Source: Nonomuraea harbinensis
GTDB lineage: Bacteria; Actinomycetota; Actinomycetes; Streptosporangiales; Streptosporangiaceae
Direction of reading: 5' to 3'
DNA length: 64,000 nucleotides
Assembly: GCF_019396385.1 (NCBI RefSeq)
Contig: NZ_JAHKRN010000034.1
Span: 1-64,000, forward strand
Below, piece after piece: positions 27,237 through 35,010 of the stretch (position 1 is its first letter; the number at the start of each line of letters is the position of its first letter). The position numbers were made by a program, and so were the translations under genes. The notes under the pieces were generated by a model. That model searched no databases and was not told where the DNA came from. It worked only from the letters and a program-made list of their open reading frames with translations.

Positions 27237-28495
27237 CTCAGACCAGCTTTGACGTGGAGAGGATCAGGAAGGACTTCCCGGTTCTCTCCCGCGAGCTGCC
27301 CGGCGGGCGCCCGCTCGTCTATCTCGACTCGGGCAACTCTTCCCAGAAGCCCACACAGGTCATCGAGACCATGCGCGAGCACCTGGCGCTGCACTACAGC
27401 AACGTGGGGCGTGCCATGCACGCCCTGGGCGCCGAGTCCACCGAGGCCTACGAGAGCGCCCGCGACAAGATCGCCGCTTTCGTCGGCGCTCCCTCGCGTG
27501 ACGAGGTCGTCTTCACCAAGAACGCCTCCGAGGCGCTCAACCTGGTCGCCTACTCCTTCGGCAACCCGGCCAACACCGACGACCGCTTCCGGCTCGGCCC
27601 CGGTGACGAGATCGTCATCTCCGAGATGGAGCACCACTCCAACATCGTGCCGTGGCAGCTGCTCGCGCAGCGCACCGGCGCGACGCTGAGGTGGTTCGGC
27701 GTCACCGACGAGGGCCGGCTCGACCTGTCCGGGCTCGACGACCTGGTCACCGAGCGGACGAAGATCATTTCGATCGCTCACCAGTCGAACGTCCTCGGCA
27801 CCGTCAACCCGGTCGCCGACGTGCTGGCCCGCGCCCGGCAGGCCGGCGCGCTGGTGATGCTCGACGCCTCCCAGTCGGTGCCCCACCACCCGGTGGACGT
27901 GGCCGCGCTGGGCGTCGACTTCGTCGCCTTCACGGGCCACAAGATGGTCGGCCCCTCCGGCATCGGCGTGCTGTGGGGCCGGGGCGAGCTGCTCGAGGCC
28001 ATGCCCCCGTTCCTGGGCGGCGGGGAGATGATCGAGGCGGTCTGGATGGACCGCTCGACCTACGCCCCCATCCCGCACAAGTTCGAGGCCGGCACGCCGC
28101 CGATCGTCGAGGCCATCGGCCTCGGCGCGGCCGTCGACTACCTCAGCGGGGTCGGCATGGCGGCCGTCGAGGCCCACGAGCGCGAGCTCGCCGCGTACGG
28201 CCTCGACGCGCTGCGCGAGCTGCCGGGGCTGCGGCTGATCGGCCCCGACTCGCTGGAGATGCGCGGCGGCACGCTCGCGTTCACGCTGGACGGCATACAC
28301 CCGCACGACGTGGGGCAGATCCTCGACGACGCGTTCGGCGTCGCGGTGCGCGTCGGTCACCACTGCGCGCGCCCGCTGCACCTGCGGTTCGGAATACCGG
28401 CGACCACGCGGGCGTCGTTCTATCTGTACAACACCACGGGCGAGATCGACGCCCTGGTGCGCGGCCTCCACCACGTCCAGAAAGTGTTCGCATAG
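27233..28495 (+). CDS. sufS: Cysteine desulfurase SufS
   Basis: A 420-residue class-V PLP enzyme that mobilises sulfur from cysteine. PLP lysine lies in DFVAFTGHKMVGPSGIGVLWG, ThEh motif in SEMEHHSNIVPW, and the catalytic cysteine in RVGHHCARPLHLRFGI (about residue 375). It acts with SufU, encoded next. Normal length for SufS. Confidence 0.96.
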   Translation: MTQTSFDVERIRKDFPVLSRELPGGRPLVYLDSGNSSQKPTQVIETMREHLALHYSNVGRAMHALGAESTEAYESARDKIAAFVGAPSRDEVVFTKNASEALNLVAYSFGNPANTDDRFRLGPGDEIVISEMEHHSNIVPWQLLAQRTGATLRWFGVTDEGRLDLSGLDDLVTERTKIISIAHQSNVLGTVNPVADVLARARQAGALVMLDASQSVPHHPVDVAALGVDFVAFTGHKMVGPSGIGVLWGRGELLEAMPPFLGGGEMIEAVWMDRSTYAPIPHKFEAGTPPIVEAIGLGAAVDYLSGVGMAAVEAHERELAAYGLDALRELPGLRLIGPDSLEMRGGTLAFTLDGIHPHDVGQILDDAFGVAVRVGHHCARPLHLRFGIPATTRASFYLYNTTGEIDALVRGLHHVQKVFA

Positions 28496-28497
28496 CG

Positions 28498-28938
28498 ATG
28501 ATCGGCGAGTCGATGTACCAGGAGCTGATCCTGGAGCACTACAAGCACCCGCAGGGGCGGGGGCTGCGCGAGCCGTACGACGCCGAGGTTCACCACGTGA
28601 ACCCGACGTGCGGCGACGAGATCACGCTGCGGGTCAGGGTGGGCGAGGCCGGCAAGATCGAAGACGTCTCCTACGACGGTCAGGGCTGCTCCATCAGCCA
28701 GGCCGCGGCCTCGGTGCTGCACGAGCTGACGACCGGCTCGACCGTACGGGAGACCCTGTCCGTGGTGGACGAGTTCACCCGCCTCATGCAGGGCAGGGGG
28801 CAGGTGGAGCCCGACGAGGACGTGCTCGGCGACGCGGTGGCGTTCGCCGGGGTGGCCAAATTCCCCGCGCGCGTCAAGTGCGCGCTGCTGTCATGGATGG
28901 CCTACAAGGACGCTGTGGTGAGGAGTGCTGCACAATGA
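28498..28938 (+). CDS. sufU: SufU sulfur-acceptor protein
   Basis: A 146-residue IscU-like protein with zinc/sulfur ligands in NPTCGDEI, GQGCSISQAAASVL and FPARVKCALLSW. It has the insertion between conserved cysteines typical of SufU rather than IscU. It accepts persulfide from SufS. Start ATG 28498 lies 2 bp after the sufS stop; the open frame runs further upstream but that part is not coding. Confidence 0.95.
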   Translation: MIGESMYQELILEHYKHPQGRGLREPYDAEVHHVNPTCGDEITLRVRVGEAGKIEDVSYDGQGCSISQAAASVLHELTTGSTVRETLSVVDEFTRLMQGRGQVEPDEDVLGDAVAFAGVAKFPARVKCALLSWMAYKDAVVRSAAQ

Positions 28939-29294
28939 GCAAGCCTGTCGAGACCCCGACCGGCTTCGACGGTGACGCGACCGTCGAGGAATTGATGGAG
29001 GCGCTCAAGGACGTCGTCGACCCCGAGCTCGGCATCAACGTCGTCGACCTCGGCCTGATCTACGGCCTCAACCTCGACCCGGGCCAGGACGGCAAGCCCG
29101 TCGCCACCATCGACATGACCCTGACCAGCGCGGCCTGCCCGCTGACCGACGTCATCGAGGACCAGGCGCACTCCGCGCTCGACGGCATGGTCTCCGATGT
29201 GAAGATCAACTGGGTCTGGCTGCCGCCGTGGGGCCCTGACAAGATCACCGACGAGGGCCGCGACCAGCTTCGTATGCTAGGCTTCAACGTCTGA
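28935..29294 (+). CDS. sufT: SufT/MIP18-family (DUF59) Fe-S maturation protein
   Basis: A 119-residue MIP18 family protein with VVDPELGINVVDLGLIYG and TSAACPLTDVIEDQ (conserved cysteine), ending WLPPWGPDKITDEGRDQLRMLGF. It acts as an auxiliary factor in Fe-S protein maturation and closes the suf operon. ATG 28935 overlaps the sufU stop. Confidence 0.93.
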   Translation: MSKPVETPTGFDGDATVEELMEALKDVVDPELGINVVDLGLIYGLNLDPGQDGKPVATIDMTLTSAACPLTDVIEDQAHSALDGMVSDVKINWVWLPPWGPDKITDEGRDQLRMLGFNV

Positions 29295-29305
29295 TCTTTC
29301 TGCTG

Positions 29306-29319
29306 GAGGCTGGCGCCTC
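29306..29319. terminator. Small hairpin after the suf operon
   Basis: GAGGC-TGGC-GCCTC, just 11 bp after the sufT stop, followed by further GGCGCC palindromic sequence. It could act as a bidirectional terminator for the suf operon and the small minus-strand ORF. The stem is short, so confidence is limited. Confidence 0.4.
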
Positions 29320-29332
29320 GGCGCCGGCCGCT

Positions 29333-29416
29333 TCAGCATGCCGGAGGTCCCCGGAAAGTCCGGAGATCCTCCTCGGGAATAAGCGTGATCTCTCCCGTGT
29401 TGGCACCCAAGGACAC
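29333..29416 (-). CDS. Possible 27-residue small protein, function unknown
   Basis: A minus-strand ORF in the 297-bp gap between sufT and the DEAD-box gene. GTG 29416 is preceded by GATGAGG at 6 nt spacing, and the peptide contains G-E-I-T-L-I-P-E-E-D-L and ends R-G-P-P-A-C. An in-frame ATG at 29428 would give 31 residues. No family is recognised. Evidence is the ribosome-binding site and a plausible composition only. Otherwise the gap seems to be leader and terminator sequence. Confidence 0.25.
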   Translation of the reverse strand: MSLGANTGEITLIPEEDLRTFRGPPAC

Positions 29417-29512
29417 CTGACGCCTCATCGCGCGTCCCGCGCCGCCTGCGGCCGGCGCCCTCAGGTGCGCCTTCCCCCAAGCTCCGCCCCGATGGCGGGC
29501 GCACTGCAATGT

Positions 29513-29532
29513 GTACGGCAATGTCGCCGTAC
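29513..29532. repeat. 7-bp inverted repeat in the DEAD-box gene leader
   Basis: GTACGGC (29513-29519) and GCCGTAC (29526-29532) with a 6-nt spacer form a perfect hairpin in the probable 5' leader, 60 bp before the start codon. Leaders of cold-shock helicase genes are often structured. A regulatory role here is inferred. Confidence 0.4.
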
Positions 29533-29591
29533 GTCCTGGCTCGTCCTTTCGCAGAAGTGACGTGCCACTTCGACTGAAAGGCACGAATTTC

Positions 29592-31415
29592 GTGACCATG
29601 CTTGACGCTGTCCTGCCCGAGACGACCCCCGAGCAGGGCCCGTCCGAGTTCGAGCTGCTCGGCCTGCCCAAGCCGCTCGTGAACGGCCTGGCCAGGCAGG
29701 GCATCGGCTCCCCGTTCCCCATCCAGAGCGCGGCCATCCCGGACGTGCTCGCCGGCGCCGACGTGCTCGGCCGCGGCCAGACCGGCTCCGGCAAGACCCT
29801 CGCCTTCGGCCTCCCCATGATGGCCCGCATCTCCGGCGTCAAGCCGGCCCCCGGACGCCCCCGCGCGATGGTCCTCGTCCCCACCCGCGAGCTCGCCCTC
29901 CAGGTGCACGACGCCCTCGAACCCCTCGGCCGCGGCCTCGGCCTGCGCATGAAGGTCGTCGTCGGCGGCATGTCCATGGGCAAGCAGATCGAGGCGCTGC
30001 GCCGCGGCGTCGACGTCGTCATCGCCACCCCCGGCCGGCTCGGCGACCTGATCCGGCAGGGCGAGTGCTCGCTGGAGGACATCGAGATCAGCGTCCTTGA
30101 CGAGGCCGACCACATGTGCGACCTCGGCTTCTTCCCGGTGGTGACGGAGCTGCTCGCGCAGACCCCGCCCGGCGGGCAGCGGCTGCTGTTCTCCGCCACC
30201 CTCGACGGCGACGTCGACAAGCTCGTCCAGCGCTTCCTCAAGGACCCCATCAGCCACTCCGTCGCACCGGCCACCTCGCCCGTCGACACGATGGAGCACC
30301 ACGTGCTGCAGGTGACCCGCGACGACAAGTTCGACATCACCGCCGAGATCGCCAACCGCGAGGGCCGCACGATCATCTTCGTGCGCACCCAGCACGGCGT
30401 CGACCGCCTCTGCAAGCAGCTGGCCAGGGTCGGCGTCAAGGCGGGCGGCCTGCACGGCGGCAAGCGCCAGAACCAGCGCACCCGCATCCTGGCCGAGTTC
30501 CGCGAGGGCTCCGTCAACGTGCTCGTCTGCACCGACGTCGCCGCCCGCGGCATCCACGTCGACAACATCAGCCTGGTGCTGCACGTCGACCCGCCCCAGG
30601 ACAGCAAGAGCTACCTGCACCGGGGCGGCCGCACGGCCCGCGCCGGCGAGAAGGGCACCGTCGTCACGCTGGTGCTGCCGAACGAGCGCCGCTCCACCGA
30701 GTCGCTGACCCGGCGGGCCGGCATCCACCCGTTCCGCCTCAAGGCGACCCCCGGCCACCCCCGGGTGGCGGAGGTCACCGGCGCCCGCGTGCCGAGCGGC
30801 GAGTCGATCCCCGTGTGGGAGCCGGACGTCCGCAAGCCCCTGCGCCCGCGCCGCGACAACCACAACGGCCGCTCCCGCCGTCCCCGTCGCGACTTCGACG
30901 GCGAGCGTCGTCCCAGGCGTCACGAGGACGGTTTCTCCGGCCCCCGGCGTCACGAGGACGGCTTCTCGGGTCAGCGCCGCCACGAAGGCGAGCGGCCGTT
31001 CGGCGGCCCGCGCCGCCACGACGGCGGAGACGCGCAGCCGCGCAGCTTCGGTGAGGACCGCCGCGACCGCCCCTTCCGCGAGGGCGACCGTCCCCGTGGC
31101 GGTGGCTACCGTGACGACCGCCCCAGCGGTGGTTACCGCGACGACCGTCCCGCCCGCGACGGTGACCGTCCCCGTGGCGGCGGTTACCGTGACGACCGCG
31201 GGACGCGAGGCGGCGGGTTCCGTCCCGACGACCGCGGCAACCGCTACTCCGCCGACCGCGGCCGCCCCTCCACGGGTGACCGCGACCGCGGCGGATACCG
31301 CTCCGACGACCGTCCCCGCGACGGCTACCGTCCCGGCAACTTCCGCTCGGACGACCGCGGCACCAGGGGCGGCGGCTACCGCCGCGGCAGCTCCGGCCGG
31401 AGCTTCGACCGCTGA
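29592..31415 (+). CDS. DEAD-box ATP-dependent RNA helicase with RGG/RDD-rich tail
   Basis: A 607-residue helicase. It shows the Q-motif FELLGLPKPLVNGLARQGIG, motif I GRGQTGSGKT, Ia PTRELALQ, II as DEAD (VLDEADHM), III SAT, and motif VI HRGGRTARAGEKG. The last 200 residues are a low-complexity tail of repeated R-D-D-R, R-G-G-G-Y and RRHEDGFSG units that should bind RNA and may phase-separate. GTG 29592 is chosen because GAAAGG lies 10 nt upstream; an in-frame GTG at 29511 would add 27 non-conserved residues. It probably unwinds structured mRNA or assists ribosome assembly. Confidence 0.9.
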   Translation: MTMLDAVLPETTPEQGPSEFELLGLPKPLVNGLARQGIGSPFPIQSAAIPDVLAGADVLGRGQTGSGKTLAFGLPMMARISGVKPAPGRPRAMVLVPTRELALQVHDALEPLGRGLGLRMKVVVGGMSMGKQIEALRRGVDVVIATPGRLGDLIRQGECSLEDIEISVLDEADHMCDLGFFPVVTELLAQTPPGGQRLLFSATLDGDVDKLVQRFLKDPISHSVAPATSPVDTMEHHVLQVTRDDKFDITAEIANREGRTIIFVRTQHGVDRLCKQLARVGVKAGGLHGGKRQNQRTRILAEFREGSVNVLVCTDVAARGIHVDNISLVLHVDPPQDSKSYLHRGGRTARAGEKGTVVTLVLPNERRSTESLTRRAGIHPFRLKATPGHPRVAEVTGARVPSGESIPVWEPDVRKPLRPRRDNHNGRSRRPRRDFDGERRPRRHEDGFSGPRRHEDGFSGQRRHEGERPFGGPRRHDGGDAQPRSFGEDRRDRPFREGDRPRGGGYRDDRPSGGYRDDRPARDGDRPRGGGYRDDRGTRGGGFRPDDRGNRYSADRGRPSTGDRDRGGYRSDDRPRDGYRPGNFRSDDRGTRGGGYRRGSSGRSFDR

Positions 31416-31473
31416 CCCACACCGCCCGTGACGGGTTCCGTCCATCCGGCGGGGCACGCAAGGCCGGCGCCAT

Positions 31474-31519
31474 ACGAACACCCCTGCTCCGTTCAGTCGA
31501 ACGGCGCGGGGGTGTTCGT
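31474..31519 (+). terminator. Strong intrinsic terminator after the DEAD-box gene
   Basis: A long hairpin: outer arms ACGAACACCCC (31474-31484) and GGGGTGTTCGT (31509-31519), inner arms CCGTTC and GAACGG around loop AGTC. It lies about 60 bp after the stop codon and is followed by a GT-rich run. Confidence 0.75.
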
Positions 31520-31683
31520 GTGTGCGGAGGTGTGGGTCAGTGGTGTGTACGGCGGGTCCTGGGGTGATGTGTTCGGTGAGGCGCGCACGACCGCAAGTCA
31601 TGCGAGCGCCCCCGTTTCCGTTCAGTCGAACGGTGCGGGGGTGTTCGTGTGTTCGGAGGTGTGGGTCAGTGGCGTGTACGGCG
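31488..31683 (+). repeat. 67-bp direct repeat, two copies 129 bp apart
   Basis: The segment 31488-31554, starting TCCGTTCAGTCGAACGG and ending GTGTACGGCG, recurs at 31617-31683 with about three mismatches. Each copy carries the right half of a terminator-like hairpin, and the second can refold with the CGCCCCCG at 31607 as its own stem. The duplication looks like a recent local event in non-coding sequence. Confidence 0.75.
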
Positions 31684-31930
31684 AGGCTTGCACGACGGGG
31701 GTCTGCAGGAGCGGCATTCGAGTTCCCGCTCCGTTCGTCCGAAGGGGTGCTCGCAGGTGCGGACGGTGGTCATGCCGGTCCGGCGTCGGCGGTGCGGGGG
31801 TGGGGGAGGCGAGACGGCGGGCCGTGAGGGCGATCGCGGGCTGGGGCGCCGGTGTGGGTGCGGAGCGGGTGCCGTTTGTTCGCGGGGTACTGGTCGGAGG
31901 GGGGCGCGGGGCGGCTGGTCGGCGCTGGGC
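31684..31930. other. G-rich non-coding stretch between DEAD-box and sigma factor genes
   Basis: About 250 bp with strong G-over-C bias on the plus strand and no reading frame with plausible coding character. It separates the duplicated terminator from the 62-bp tandem repeats. I see no gene, RNA or promoter in it. Confidence 0.4.
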
Positions 31931-32150
31931 AGGGGTGTTATGGCCGGGGTAGGAGGCGGTGGGGCATGTTGATCGCGCTCGCGCGCTGCGAGCCGGGTGT
32001 TGTGGCCGGGGTGTGGGGCGGCGGGTTGTGTTGTTCGCGCTCGCGAGCTGCGAGCCGGGTGTTATGGCTGGGGTGTGGGGCGGTGGGGGGTGTTGTTCGC
32101 GCTCGCGAGCTGCGGACCGGGTGTCATGGCTGGGGTGTGGGGCGGCGGGC
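31931..32150 (+). repeat. 62-bp tandem repeat, about 3.5 copies, entering the sigma factor gene
   Basis: GCGCTCGCG recurs at 31975, 32037 and 32099, exactly 62 bp apart. Each is followed by a G/T-rich body with GCC/ACC-GGGTGT and GGGGTGTGGGGCGG. A diverged partial copy precedes the first. The last copy covers 32124-32150, which encodes the final residues and stop codon of the ECF sigma factor on the minus strand. The unit is not a multiple of three. Confidence 0.8.
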
Positions 32151-33053
32151 TTGGTTGGCTTCGCGGACGATGGCCCAGGCGTCCGCGACCGGGCCCAGGT
32201 GGCGGAGCTTGTCGGGGTTGATCACTGCGCGGATCGTCTGGACGCGGCCGGAGAGGATGTCGAGGGTCAGGGTGTTGACGATCCTGCCGTCCCGGTCGCG
32301 GAAGATCGCGCCCGGCTGGCCGTTGACCTCGTGCGGCTGCACCACGCCGCCGATGCGGACGAACGGCCCGGCGATCCCGGCCAGGACCCTGGCCACCTTG
32401 CCGGCGCCGAAGACGCCCGTGCCCCACAGCGGGGCGTTGCCGCCGCTGTCGCCGACCATCCGCACGTCGGCGGCGAGCAGGTCGCGCAGCCTGTCGACGT
32501 CCCCGTCACGGAAGGCGTCGAAGAACCGTCCGGCGAGCTCGTCCCGCTCGCGGCGGTCGGTCTCGAACCGGGCGCGTCCCGCCTCCATGTGACGGCGCGC
32601 CCGCACGGCGAGCTGGCGGCAGGCCGTCTCCGAGCGCCCCACCGCCGCGGCGACCTCGCCGAAGCCGAACCCGAACACCTCCCGCAGCACGAAGACCGCC
32701 CGCTCCAGCGGGCTGAGCCGCTCCAGCAGCAGCAGGGCCGCCATCGACAGCGAGTCGGCCAGCTCCGCCGACCGCTCCGGATCCTCGTAGGGGTCGGCCA
32801 GCAGCGGCTCGGGGAACCACCGGCCGGTGTACTGCTCCCGCCGGACGCGGGCCGAGCGCAGCACGTCGATCGCGATCCTGGACACCGTGGCCGCCAGGAA
32901 CGCCTTGGCCGACGCCGGACGCCCGGGGTAGGCGTCGTAGCGCAGCCAGGCCTCCTGGACCGCGTCCTCGGCCTCGCCCACGCTGCCCAGGATCCGATAG
33001 GCGATCGAGAACAGCAGCGGCCGCAGCTCCTGGAACTCCTCCGCCCTGGTCAC
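32124..33053 (-). CDS. ECF41-family RNA polymerase sigma factor with SnoaL-like C-terminal domain
   Basis: A 309-residue sigma factor. Region 2 includes LLFSIAYRILGSVGEAEDAVQEAWLRY, and region 4 includes LSPLERAVFVLREVFGFGFGEVAAAVGRSETACRQL. The ECF41 hallmarks follow: a W-F-P-E-P version of the WLPEP linker motif, a DSGGN-type DGGGR motif and a C-terminal INPDKL motif in a SnoaL-like domain that modulates activity in cis. GTG 33053 overlaps the upstream epimerase stop by 4 bp. The last residues (RRPTPQP) come from the 62-bp tandem repeat. It probably controls its own operon through the promoter at 34006-34032. Confidence 0.92.
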   Translation of the reverse strand: MTRAEEFQELRPLLFSIAYRILGSVGEAEDAVQEAWLRYDAYPGRPASAKAFLAATVSRIAIDVLRSARVRREQYTGRWFPEPLLADPYEDPERSAELADSLSMAALLLLERLSPLERAVFVLREVFGFGFGEVAAAVGRSETACRQLAVRARRHMEAGRARFETDRRERDELAGRFFDAFRDGDVDRLRDLLAADVRMVGDSGGNAPLWGTGVFGAGKVARVLAGIAGPFVRIGGVVQPHEVNGQPGAIFRDRDGRIVNTLTLDILSGRVQTIRAVINPDKLRHLGPVADAWAIVREANQARRPTPQP

Positions 33054-33961
33054 GCCAGCTCCTCCTTGAAGCCCTGGCGCCAGGAAGGGTGGCGCAGCCG
33101 CCAGCCGAGCTCCCGCTTGGCCTTGGCGTTGGAGAAGCCGCGCCCCTCGGTCATCATCGCCACCGCGGTCCTCCCGGCCAGCGGCCTGGCCAGCCAGACC
33201 GGGATCCGCATCGGCGGCCTGGCCCCCGCGCACGCGGCCAGGTAGGGCAGCCACTCGCGCGCCGGGGCCGGCTCGTCGTCGACGATGTTGAACACGCCCC
33301 TCGCCCGCTGTTCCACGGCCAGGACGGTGGCCTCGGCCGCGTCGTCGAGATGCACCCACGAACTGTAGCCGCCGCCGTCGCCGATGACCGGGTACTGCCG
33401 CTTGCGCACCAGCTCGACCTGGGCGTCGGTGGCCCCGGGCCCGTAGAAGGCGCCGTAGCGCAGGACCGCGCCCCCGGCCGCGGCGACCACCTGTTCGAGG
33501 TGGCGGATCGCCGCCGCCCCCTGGCCCGTGCTCGTCGGGTCCAGCGGATCCTCCTCCGTCTTCACCCACCCGCCCGTACGGATGCCGTTCCACGAGGCGT
33601 AGCTCTGCGCGACGACATGGGAGACGCCGGTCGCCTCGGCGGCGGCCAGCAGGTGGTCCGTCCCCTCGGTGCGCAGCCGGTTGGTGGTGGCGAACCAGCG
33701 GTCGAAGTGCTTGATGTCGGGCTTGCCGCCGATGGCGGTCATCTGGTGCACGATCACGTCCGGCCGGGCCCTGGCCACCGCCTCGCCGACCGCTTCCGCG
33801 TCCAGCCCGTCCATCACGACCGCCTCGGCGCCGAGGCGCTCCAGGAGGCCCAGCTTGCCCGCGCCCGTCGTCGTCGCGGTCACCTGGTGGCCGCGCGCCA
33901 CGAGCCGCCGCACCAGCCGCCGTCCCAGCACCCCGGCCCCGCCGGCCACGAACACCCGCAT
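33050..33961 (-). CDS. NAD-dependent epimerase/oxidoreductase, COE partner of the ECF41 sigma factor
   Basis: A 303-residue extended SDR/NAD-dependent epimerase-like protein: MRVFVAGGAGVLGRRLVRRL nucleotide-binding start, then VVAQSYASWNG, AVLRYGAFYGPGA and SSWVHLDDAAEATVLA. ECF41 sigma genes typically neighbour a carboxymuconolactone decarboxylase, oxidoreductase or epimerase gene (COE). This is that partner and the first gene of the operon. ATG 33961 has GGAAAGG 8 nt upstream. Substrate unknown. Confidence 0.85.
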   Translation of the reverse strand: MRVFVAGGAGVLGRRLVRRLVARGHQVTATTTGAGKLGLLERLGAEAVVMDGLDAEAVGEAVARARPDVIVHQMTAIGGKPDIKHFDRWFATTNRLRTEGTDHLLAAAEATGVSHVVAQSYASWNGIRTGGWVKTEEDPLDPTSTGQGAAAIRHLEQVVAAAGGAVLRYGAFYGPGATDAQVELVRKRQYPVIGDGGGYSSWVHLDDAAEATVLAVEQRARGVFNIVDDEPAPAREWLPYLAACAGARPPMRIPVWLARPLAGRTAVAMMTEGRGFSNAKAKRELGWRLRHPSWRQGFKEELA

Positions 33962-34005
33962 GACCATCACCTTTCCCCACGTCACTGGCTTTCTCCGCCA
34001 CCCGG

Positions 34006-34032
34006 GACGAGACAGCACAGCCGTCTGTGACA
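34006..34032 (-). promoter_or_regulatory. ECF41-type promoter, minus strand (epimerase-sigma operon)
   Basis: On the minus strand TGTCACA (34032-34026), a 16-bp spacer and CGTC (34009-34006) match the ECF41 promoter pattern as I recall it. The start site would lie about 40 bp upstream of the epimerase ATG. Confidence 0.65.
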
Positions 34033-34043
34033 TCGGCCGTCCA

Positions 34044-34071
34044 TGTCACAGCGCGGCCGGCCTGTCTCGTC
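34044..34071 (+). promoter_or_regulatory. ECF41-type promoter, plus strand (SDR gene)
   Basis: TGTCACA (34044-34050), a 17-bp spacer and CGTC (34068-34071) mirror the minus-strand promoter. Both lie within a larger inverted repeat with 15-bp arms (34001-34015 and 34062-34076). The SDR gene starts 38 bp downstream. Confidence 0.62.
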
Positions 34072-34108
34072 CCGGGGCGGACAGACTCACTGAAACAGGA
34101 GCTTGGCC

Positions 34109-34876
34109 ATGGACGAGCGGAACACACACCGGAAGATCGCCCTGATCACCGGGGCGAACAAGGGGATCGGCCGGGCGACCGCGGAGCGACTCGCCGAACT
34201 GGGCGTGACGGTCCTGATCGGCGCCAGGAACGCGCGGCGCGGCGAGGAGACCGCGGCGGCGGTGCGCGCGGGAGGCAGCGACGCGCACGCCGTCACCCTC
34301 GACGTCACCGACCTCGCCACCGTCGAGGCGGCCGCCGGATGGGTCGAGGAGCGGTTCGGCCGCCTCGACGTGCTGGTCAACAACGCCGCCATCACCGGCT
34401 CCGGCCAGGTCCCGCCCGAGGACGCCGTCGACCAGATCCCCAGCGGCGTCGACCTGGACATGGTCCGGTCGGTGTTCGAGACCAACGTCTTCGGGGTGAT
34501 CGCGGTCACCAACGCCATGCTCCCGCTGCTGCGGCGGTCGCCGGCGCCGCGGATCGTCAACCTCAGCAGCGGCGGCGGGTCGCTGGCCGTCAACAGCGAG
34601 CCGGGCGGCCCGCTGAGCGGGCTGCCGCAGTCGGCCGCGTACTCGCCCTCCAAGACCGCGCTGAACGCGCTGACCGTGCAGTACGCCAACGAGCTGCGGA
34701 AGGACGGCATCCTGGTCAACGCCGCGGCCCCCGGCTACGTCGCCACGGACATCAACGACCACCGCGGGTTCCTCACCCCCGCGCAGGGCGCGACGGTCGT
34801 GGTACGACTGGCGACGCTGGACGCGGACGGGCCGACCGGTGGGTTCTTCAGCGAGGACGGCCCCGTGCCCTGGTGA
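34109..34876 (+). CDS. Short-chain dehydrogenase/reductase, probable ECF41 target
   Basis: A 255-residue classical SDR: TGANKGIGRATAE (cofactor loop), LVNNAAITG, RIVNLSSGGGSLA with the catalytic serine, YSPSKTALN with Tyr and Lys, and AAPGYVATDIND. ATG 34109 has AGGAG 7 nt upstream; a TTG at 34103 is also in frame. It is transcribed divergently from the epimerase-sigma operon and shares the mirrored ECF41 promoter region, so it is likely part of the regulon. Substrate unknown. Confidence 0.88.
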   Translation: MDERNTHRKIALITGANKGIGRATAERLAELGVTVLIGARNARRGEETAAAVRAGGSDAHAVTLDVTDLATVEAAAGWVEERFGRLDVLVNNAAITGSGQVPPEDAVDQIPSGVDLDMVRSVFETNVFGVIAVTNAMLPLLRRSPAPRIVNLSSGGGSLAVNSEPGGPLSGLPQSAAYSPSKTALNALTVQYANELRKDGILVNAAAPGYVATDINDHRGFLTPAQGATVVVRLATLDADGPTGGFFSEDGPVPW

Positions 34877-34907
34877 CTGCCGGTTGAACGGACCACCCCA
34901 CCCGAGA

Positions 34908-34942
34908 GGCCGGGCGCGACGCGCCAGGGAACGCGCCCGGCC
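34908..34942 (+). terminator. Hairpin terminator after the SDR gene
   Basis: GGCCGGGCGCG (34908-34918) and CGCGCCCGGCC (34932-34942) form a perfect 11-bp stem with a 13-nt loop, 31 bp after the stop. There is no U-run. Confidence 0.6.
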
Positions 34943-35010
34943 GCGGGTGAGTCCGGTGCCTGGCGCAGACTAGGCTTGAGTAGCATTCCTGCCGAACGAC
35001 GAGAGAGATC

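Noticed and set aside
31931..32150. CRISPR array
   Set aside because: The 62-bp units are contiguous, without unique spacers, and there are no cas genes.
34026..34050. CRP/FNR-type site (TGTGA...TCACA)
   Set aside because: The half-site spacing is 15 bp rather than 6, and the context with an ECF41 sigma factor explains the TGTCACA motif better.
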